From a virus: a stretch of DNA of 55,059 nucleotides. The notes beneath the pieces are model-generated. The model made no database searches and was not told the origin of the DNA. It saw only the letters and a list, made by a program, of their open reading frames with translations. The stretch lies in the IMG/VR virus record IMGVR_UViG_3300032322_000635, positions 1-55,059 of that record; one strand, 5' to 3'. The position numbers were made by a program, and so were the translations under genes. Within the stretch, counting starts at the first letter, position 1. Each line of letters starts with the position of its first letter. Below are positions 51,596 through 55,059 of the stretch, piece by piece.

Positions 51596-51667
51596 ATGTG
51601 GACAACTCCAGCTGCAACAGAAATGAGATTTGGCTTCGAAGTAACTATGTACGTAATGAACAAGTAA
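51596..51667 (+). CDS. pqqA: PqqA-like precursor peptide of the cofactor PQQ (auxiliary metabolic gene)
   Basis: 23 aa. It begins WTTPAATEMRFGFE and continues VTMYVMNK after it. PqqA peptides are 22-39 aa, start with Trp within the first residues and share the box E-V-T-x-Y. Here Glu15 and Tyr19 stand in that box (FGFEVTMY). In the known pathway the radical-SAM enzyme PqqE, with PqqD as peptide chaperone, links this Glu to this Tyr; later enzymes free and oxidise them into PQQ, the cofactor of methanol and other dehydrogenases. AAAGGA lies eight bases upstream of the ATG. No pqqB-E genes are in the window, so the peptide would use the host enzymes. The gene lies between two hairpins, flanked by 9-bp direct repeats. 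Alternatives: a decoy that ties up PqqD, or a non-translated relic. Chance occurrence of the full box with correct length, start and ribosome site is very unlikely. Confidence 0.85.
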   Translation: MWTTPAATEMRFGFEVTMYVMNK

Positions 51668-51673
51668 TTGATA

Positions 51674-51682
51674 TTTACAGGC
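51674..51682 (+). repeat. direct repeat flanking pqqA, right copy
   Basis: Second TTTACAGGC, 7 bases after the pqqA stop. The repeat-to-repeat distance is 116 bases. Confidence 0.5.
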
Positions 51683-51708
51683 TCATAGCTAGTCTATGTG
51701 ACTGTGTT

Positions 51709-51733
51709 TAAGGGGAGCTTCGGCTCCCTTTTT
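51709..51733 (+). terminator. strong intrinsic terminator after pqqA
   Basis: GGGAGC (51713-51718) pairs with GCTCCC (51723-51728) across a TTCG tetraloop, extended by A-T pairs and followed by TTTTT (51729-51733). This is the best terminator in the window. It ends the pqqA message about 40 bases after its stop codon. Confidence 0.88.
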
Positions 51734-51908
51734 ATTGCCTATTTTTTAAGCAATTATCCCTACACCCTATTTTCCCAAAAAGCAACATATTTATATAATA
51801 TTTTATTAAATTATTTACCTCCAGGGTATTGTAATCCTTACTTGTTTAACCTAATATTACACATAGCAACACATTATTAACTTAAATACAAAGAAAGAGA
51901 AGATACAT
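51734..51908 (+). promoter_or_regulatory. AT-rich gap with two candidate promoters
   Basis: No gene was seen here. A perfect TATAAT stands at 51794-51799, within a 34-base stretch that is nearly all A/T, though its -35 is poor. A better balanced pair is TTGTAA (51829-51834) and TAATAT (51852-51857), 17 bases apart, 4 of 6 matches each. Either could drive the operon starting at 51909 after the strong terminator. The A/T stretch could also be a DNA-unwinding element of an origin, unproven. Confidence 0.4.
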
Positions 51909-52193
51909 ATGAATACATTAGTAAACTATAAAGTACCAGCAGTAGATACTTTAGGTGACCTCCTAGCTCGTATATCTGAATTACAAGCTGAAGCTGACCT
52001 TATCAAAGACGCTTTAAAAGCTGAAGGCCCAGGCGCTTACGAAGGCTCACAATTCAAAGCCAACGTAATCGTTTCAAACCGTTCAAACATCGACTTCAAA
52101 CAAGTATTTGCAGAATGCTCAGTACCAGCTGAGGTTATTGCCCGCAATACTAAGGTTCAAGAAGTTGTTTCAGTCAAACTAACATCAAGATAA
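51909..52193 (+). CDS. hypothetical phage protein
   Basis: 94 aa. LGDLLARISELQAEADLIKD is a coiled helix; YEGSQFKANVIVSNRSNIDF and VQEVVSVKLTSR form strands. This 'LLAxIxxLQAExDxIKDxLK...GxxFxATVS' layout is a common phage family coded in early operons, without a proven role. First gene of the last early transcription unit. Confidence 0.8.
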   Translation: MNTLVNYKVPAVDTLGDLLARISELQAEADLIKDALKAEGPGAYEGSQFKANVIVSNRSNIDFKQVFAECSVPAEVIARNTKVQEVVSVKLTSR

Positions 52194-52203
52194 GGGGAAG
52201 ATC

Positions 52204-52386
52204 ATGACAGCAAAAAGATACACAGTAACATTGTTTGGATTAGGTGGTGCGCTTGCTACAGTTGACTCAGAACATCCTTGGCATCCAACTAACTGGTCCA
52301 CAGAGCGTGGTGACCTTGTGCAAGTGTACGATCGTTTAGAAGGCGATTTTCTTCCTGACTATTACATTCAAAAGGACGGTGAATAA
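52204..52386 (+). CDS. hypothetical protein
   Basis: 60 aa. AAGGGGA lies six bases upstream. YTVTLFGLGGALATVDSEHP and VYDRLEGDFLPDYYIQKDGE suggest a small beta fold. Unknown function; one-base overlap with the next gene. Confidence 0.7.
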   Translation: MTAKRYTVTLFGLGGALATVDSEHPWHPTNWSTERGDLVQVYDRLEGDFLPDYYIQKDGE

Positions 52387-52679
52387 TGACTACATTAAAA
52401 CTACAACTTATGCAAATCTTAAACAAACTACCATCACGCAAACACGCGATGGTTTTTGTTGACGCTTTAAAAGAAGCTGAGCACAACATCAAAAAAGAAG
52501 GCATCGTAGATCCAACGCTCAATGAAGTAATGTCAGAAGTTGTTGGCGTGCTTGATGGCTGGATAGAATCAATTAATTACAGATACGCTGACCCAACTGA
52601 CAGCCACAAAAAAGGTAAGTTTGACGACGCAATCGGCGAAACTTTTAACATTTTTCAAAGCCTTGGCTTTAACTATTAA
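52386..52679 (+). CDS. hypothetical helical protein
   Basis: 97 aa. KLQLMQILNKLPSRKHAMVF and LNEVMSEVVGVLDGWIESIN, ending ETFNIFQSLGFNY. All helical by composition. Unknown function. Confidence 0.72.
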   Translation: MTTLKLQLMQILNKLPSRKHAMVFVDALKEAEHNIKKEGIVDPTLNEVMSEVVGVLDGWIESINYRYADPTDSHKKGKFDDAIGETFNIFQSLGFNY

Positions 52680-52689
52680 GGAGCTGCAC

Positions 52690-52959
52690 ATGAAAACATT
52701 TTCAAGATCACAATTAATGAAGGCCATGGGTAAAAAGTACCCTGGCGTATGGACTAAAGAAAGCGAGCTCTTCAACGGATCTAAGGGCGCTATATGGACT
52801 GGCGAAGGTGCAGAAATGCCTGACGATGACGAGGCCTTTAATCATTATCGCCGCGACTTTGAGATGGGTGTCCATCCTGAGTTGTACGAATACCTCAACG
52901 CACGTGGATGGCACTGCGAGTGGCACGACGGCGGCACAATCTTAATCTATAAAAACTAA
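52690..52959 (+). CDS. hypothetical protein
   Basis: 89 aa from ATG 52690, seven bases after AAGGAG; a longer frame from 52621 overlaps the previous gene. FSRSQLMKAMGKKYPGVWTK, then WTGEGAEMPDDDEAFNHYRR and HPELYEYLNARGWHCEWHDG. The 'LxxRGWxCEWxDxGTxLIY' ending is found in small phage proteins; role unknown. Confidence 0.75.
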   Translation: MKTFSRSQLMKAMGKKYPGVWTKESELFNGSKGAIWTGEGAEMPDDDEAFNHYRRDFEMGVHPELYEYLNARGWHCEWHDGGTILIYKN

Positions 52960-52969
52960 GGAGATCAAC

Positions 52970-53164
52970 ATGCAATATTATTATGCGATTACAGACAGCG
53001 ACATAATTGACCTAGGCATGCACAGTTCGCCAAGCAAGGCTGATTACTTAGCCGTTGATACATACAACATACATTGCGCTCGTTTTGGTTATGTTGTTGT
53101 TAGTCACAAACAATTAGAAGCAATTAAAAATAAACTTGAAACCCGTGGCGTTGGAATTTACTAA
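52970..53164 (+). CDS. hypothetical protein
   Basis: 64 aa with AAGGAG before the ATG. YYYAITDSDIIDLGMHSSPS and ARFGYVVVSHKQLEAIKNKL; an alpha/beta small fold. No recognised family. Confidence 0.7.
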   Translation: MQYYYAITDSDIIDLGMHSSPSKADYLAVDTYNIHCARFGYVVVSHKQLEAIKNKLETRGVGIY

Positions 53165-53174
53165 GGAGATTAAT

Positions 53175-53345
53175 ATGAATCAACAAAAATATAATTGGAT
53201 TGCAATAACGATTGAGACGGCGGTTGAGAAGGGTATCATGTTAGATGCTAAAGCAATATCAAATGTGTTTAACGTGACGCTCAAAGAAGCTAACGATATT
53301 ATCTGTGACTATTTTGAATACAAATTAAGCGAGGGTACAAAATGA
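53175..53345 (+). CDS. small HTH-like protein
   Basis: 56 aa from ATG 53175 after AAGGAGA; a frame beginning at 53136 overlaps the previous gene. NQQKYNWIAITIETAVEKGI, then AKAISNVFNVTLKEANDIIC has the length of a helix-turn-helix (S-x-x-F-x-V-T-x-x-x-A). Possible regulator; weak evidence. Confidence 0.65.
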   Translation: MNQQKYNWIAITIETAVEKGIMLDAKAISNVFNVTLKEANDIICDYFEYKLSEGTK

Positions 53346-53590
53346 TTTCAACTAACGATATTAAAAAAGGCATGCCAATCAAACTTAAAAGCGGTTGGTG
53401 TGCAGTGATGATGGATAACAAACGCGGCAACGTGCGCATGGCTGAAGTAGACGGCATATTCAAAGAGATCGGCAGCATCTATGCATCCGAGATCATAGAA
53501 GCGTTTGTGGATGGTCAATGGCAATATGTAACGCACTCAATGCGCAAGGGCCACGCTCAAATACCTAACTTTTTATACGGAGGATTTTAA
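53342..53590 (+). CDS. conserved phage hypothetical protein
   Basis: 82 aa. IKKGMPIKLKSGWCAVMMDN and KRGNVRMAEVDGIFKEIGSI, YASEIIEAFVDGQWQYV. This 'LKSGWxAxMxDNxRGNxRxAxVxGxxxExGSxYAxEI' set defines a well-populated small phage family with a predicted SH3-like barrel but no assigned function. Four-base overlap with the preceding gene. Confidence 0.8.
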   Translation: MISTNDIKKGMPIKLKSGWCAVMMDNKRGNVRMAEVDGIFKEIGSIYASEIIEAFVDGQWQYVTHSMRKGHAQIPNFLYGGF

Positions 53591-53591
53591 A

Positions 53592-53816
53592 ATGAATCAA
53601 GACGACTTAGATGTACTAAAGCAATACATAGACGCACGTGCTAGGAACGGTTACTCAGACGAAGAGTTGTTTGAGATGCAAGCATCGTTCGGGCCCGACG
53701 AAGAAGTGGTTGACATCTTCACTGGCCAAACTATTGACCTGCATCGAAAGAATATGGTTGATGCATTGGTTGACATGGGTAAATTTGAAATGATCTTTAT
53801 TAAAGACAAGTCATAG
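53592..53816 (+). CDS. hypothetical acidic protein
   Basis: 74 aa. DLDVLKQYIDARARNGYSDE and FTGQTIDLHRKNMVDALVDM. Acidic, helical. Function unknown. Confidence 0.72.
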   Translation: MNQDDLDVLKQYIDARARNGYSDEELFEMQASFGPDEEVVDIFTGQTIDLHRKNMVDALVDMGKFEMIFIKDKS

Positions 53817-53953
53817 TGGATTCACTTGCTTTTTGGGGTAGTTGCGTTATATTTATATTCTTCGGTGGCGCTTTAATTCTAATGATCATCATTTCAATAA
53901 TACAAGTTGAACTCACAGAATGGCGCCGTCGAAAACTTAAAAAAAGAAAATGA
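53816..53953 (+). CDS. 45-aa membrane peptide
   Basis: GTG start in a TAGTG overlap with the previous stop. One long membrane helix (FIFFGGALILMIIISIIQVE, about 13-32) and a strongly basic tail (WRRRKLKKRK). The stop overlaps the next start by four bases (ATGA). Unknown role; similar in design to the peptide at 51180-51293. Confidence 0.6.
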   Translation: MDSLAFWGSCVIFIFFGGALILMIIISIIQVELTEWRRRKLKKRK

Positions 53954-54132
53954 TTCCATTCAAATACATTGTGTACATAGATGGCATGGCAATAAGAAAG
54001 TTTCGCGATAAAAACGCAGCTCAATATTTCTGCGATGGCAATGCGAACGCATCCCTCGAAAGAATCCCGCAAGAAAAAATTCCCCCGAAAGAAAAACTCA
54101 ATACAAACGATTATCCTGAATGCTTATTCTAA
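53950..54132 (+). CDS. hypothetical protein, last gene of the early block
   Basis: 60 aa with ATGA overlap to the preceding gene. FKYIVYIDGMAIRKFRDKNA and AQYFCDGNANASLERI then a basic Pro-rich end. Unknown function. A 64-base gap to the terminase genes follows. Confidence 0.7.
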   Translation: MIPFKYIVYIDGMAIRKFRDKNAAQYFCDGNANASLERIPQEKIPPKEKLNTNDYPECLF

Positions 54133-54196
54133 TAAATCACTAGACATAACTCATTAGTTGCTTTAGCTTTACTGAATTCTATTAAGGACTGAAAAT

Positions 54197-54745
54197 ATGT
54201 CTGAATCAAGTAAAGAACAAGTAAGTGCATCCTCTACAGTAGAGAGTAACAACTCATCTCCTACCCAATCCAAACATGCAGGTGGTAGACCTACCAAATA
54301 CAATCTTAAGATTGCTCTCGAGATCTGCGATAGGCTATCAGACGGTGAGTCTCTTGCAACTATTTGCAAGGACGAGCGTATGCCGAAGAAGACGGCTGTG
54401 TATGAGTGGCTGCTGCGCCACCAAGAGTTTACGGACATGTACGCGCGCGCGAGGGAAGACCAAGCTGACTCCATGGCTGATTCGATTGTGGCCATAGCTG
54501 ACGAGAAGCCAACGCTGCTGTACGACGATAAAGGTAACGGCAAGGTGGATAACGCATTCGTGGCCTGGCAGAAGAACCGCATAGACGCACGCAAGTGGAC
54601 GGCTGCTAAGTTGAAGCCGCGCAAATACTCTGATCGCATTGCTCACGAAGGTGTGGCCGATGGTGATCCAATTAAGTTAGACGTATCTATCTTTGACGCA
54701 CTCGTACAGAACTTAGAGTTGAAGCGTCAGAACAAAGACGAATGA
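54197..54745 (+). CDS. terS: small terminase subunit
   Basis: 182 aa. After a Ser-rich N-terminus comes AGGRPTKYNLKIALEICDRL, then GESLATICKDERMPKKTAVY and WLLRHQEFTDMYARAREDQA, a helix-turn-helix core that binds the packaging start, followed by AWQKNRIDARKWTAAKLKP, the usual oligomerisation part. Its C-terminus is acidic. AAGGA lies eight bases upstream. A 60-base sample (54361-54420) is about 55 percent GC, higher than most of the genome, as in the large subunit. A 50-aa frame lies between it and the large subunit. Confidence 0.9.
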   Translation: MSESSKEQVSASSTVESNNSSPTQSKHAGGRPTKYNLKIALEICDRLSDGESLATICKDERMPKKTAVYEWLLRHQEFTDMYARAREDQADSMADSIVAIADEKPTLLYDDKGNGKVDNAFVAWQKNRIDARKWTAAKLKPRKYSDRIAHEGVADGDPIKLDVSIFDALVQNLELKRQNKDE

Positions 54746-54894
54746 TCCCCGAGAAAGAAGAGATCGAGTCATACGAGCTAGATGATGGACAGCTTGATGA
54801 GAAGCAGCACGCAAAGATAAAGAAGCTTGTAAGCTACGAGCTAGATAAGTCGACAGGCGAGGTCGTAAGGTTGTTTGATGACGAGCGTAGCTGA
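54742..54894 (+). CDS. small acidic protein between terminase genes
   Basis: 50 aa, ATGA overlap with the small terminase stop and 17-base overlap with the large terminase start. Charged, with a repeated SYELD motif (residues 10-14 and 31-35: ESYELDDGQLDEK and SYELDKSTGEVV). Role unknown; could be a terminase accessory. Overlaps on both sides make it credible. Confidence 0.6.
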   Translation: MIPEKEEIESYELDDGQLDEKQHAKIKKLVSYELDKSTGEVVRLFDDERS

Positions 54895-55059
54895 GTTACT
54901 TAAAGACGATGATGTAAAGCGTAAGTTCTTAGCGTTACCCAAAGCACAACAGCTTGGATATGCGTGGAGAACAAAGTGGTTAAGCCAGGCGCATGATCAT
55001 CAGATATTGCCTCCAGGTGATTGGGCCATATGGTTATTGTTAGGCGGCCGCGGAGCTGG
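54878..55059 (+). CDS. terL: large terminase subunit, 5' end
   Basis: ATG at 54878 opens the frame that continues at position 124 of the window. Translation gives TSVAELLKDDDVKRKFLALP then KAQQLGYAWRTKWLSQAHDH before the Walker A motif, the usual N-terminal linker of large terminases. The reading stays open through the whole terminal repeat. Confidence 0.93.
   Translation, partial: MTSVAELLKDDDVKRKFLALPKAQQLGYAWRTKWLSQAHDHQILPPGDWAIWLLLGGRGA
54937..55059. repeat. direct terminal repeat, right copy
   Basis: Exact copy of 1-123. It ends inside the Walker A coding region of the terminase gene. Confidence 0.95.

Noticed and set aside
51698-51880. 60-aa GTG frame after pqqA
   Set aside because: It reads through the strong terminator and the AT-rich spacer; no ribosome site and no protein-like pattern.
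54158-54185. TTGCTT / TATTAA pair as late promoter before the small terminase
   Set aside because: Its start point would fall after the ribosome site of the terminase gene, so it could not give a translatable message.
54169-54639. 156-aa minus-strand frame opposite the small terminase
   Set aside because: The plus-strand gene has a full terminase signature; the antisense frame is Ser/Leu-rich and unrecognisable.
1-55059. Integrase, tRNA genes, insertion sequences
   Set aside because: No tyrosine or serine recombinase motifs, no cloverleaf with CCA-type end, and no transposase or terminal inverted repeats were found by eye.

Overview
The window looks like one complete, circularly permuted genome of a tailed, short-tailed (P22-like podovirus architecture) bacteriophage. 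The first 123 bases are repeated exactly as the last 123 (1-123 = 54937-55059), so the unique circle is about 54,936 bp and the large terminase gene runs across the join. No integrase, CI-type repressor, DNA polymerase, RNA polymerase, tRNA or CRISPR array was seen. The best host clue is a tiny gene at 51596-51667 whose 23-residue product has the hallmarks of PqqA, the peptide precursor of the redox cofactor pyrroloquinoline quinone (PQQ). From memory, the sequence resembles PqqA of methylotrophic betaproteobacteria (Methylophilales), so a freshwater or marine methylotroph host is my inference. It is not proven by the window.

Layout. (1) Late rightward block, 54197 through the join to 41064: small terminase, large terminase, a 1354-aa multidomain 'polyvalent' protein (methyltransferase-like plus PcfJ-like), portal, GroES-like co-chaperonin, scaffold, head proteins, major capsid protein, Gly/Lys-rich small proteins, a gp4-like adaptor with an inserted lectin-like domain, three very large repeat-rich fibre or adhesin genes (17088-25977), a lysis cassette (small XhlA-like protein, holin, M15 endolysin), tail adaptor and hub proteins, then ejection or internal virion proteins ending in a lytic transglycosylase. 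(2) Leftward early block, 45817 down to 41061: a membrane peptide, SSB with an acidic tail, HNH-DUF3310 fusion, HNH/AP2 endonuclease, Cas4/RecB-like nuclease, SleB-type cell wall hydrolase, a small HTH-like protein and an SprT-like metalloprotease. (3) Rightward early block, 45941 to 54132: a YdaS/Cro-like regulator, YdaU-type (DUF1376) replication protein, DnaB-like helicase, RusA resolvase, Ref-like HNH nuclease, many tiny (often membrane) proteins, pqqA, and a set of small proteins of unknown role.

How it fits together. The two early blocks diverge from a 123-bp AT-rich control region (45818-45940), like lambda pL/pR with recombination genes on the left and regulator plus replication plus 'nin'-type nucleases on the right, but no repressor gene is visible. 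Replication appears to load a phage helicase and SSB and to borrow the host polymerase. Ejection proteins, the polyvalent protein and the Gly/Lys-rich protein share a short KKGG...YADGG peptide motif that I cannot assign to a known function. The pqqA gene sits between two hairpins and is flanked by 9-bp direct repeats, as expected of a recently gained accessory ('moron') gene. If translated, it would feed the host PqqB-E pathway that supplies methanol dehydrogenase, making it the most unusual element of the window.

Limits: all family calls are by eye. GC values are hand counts of 60-base samples. Most proteins under 100 aa in the early blocks have no recognised function.
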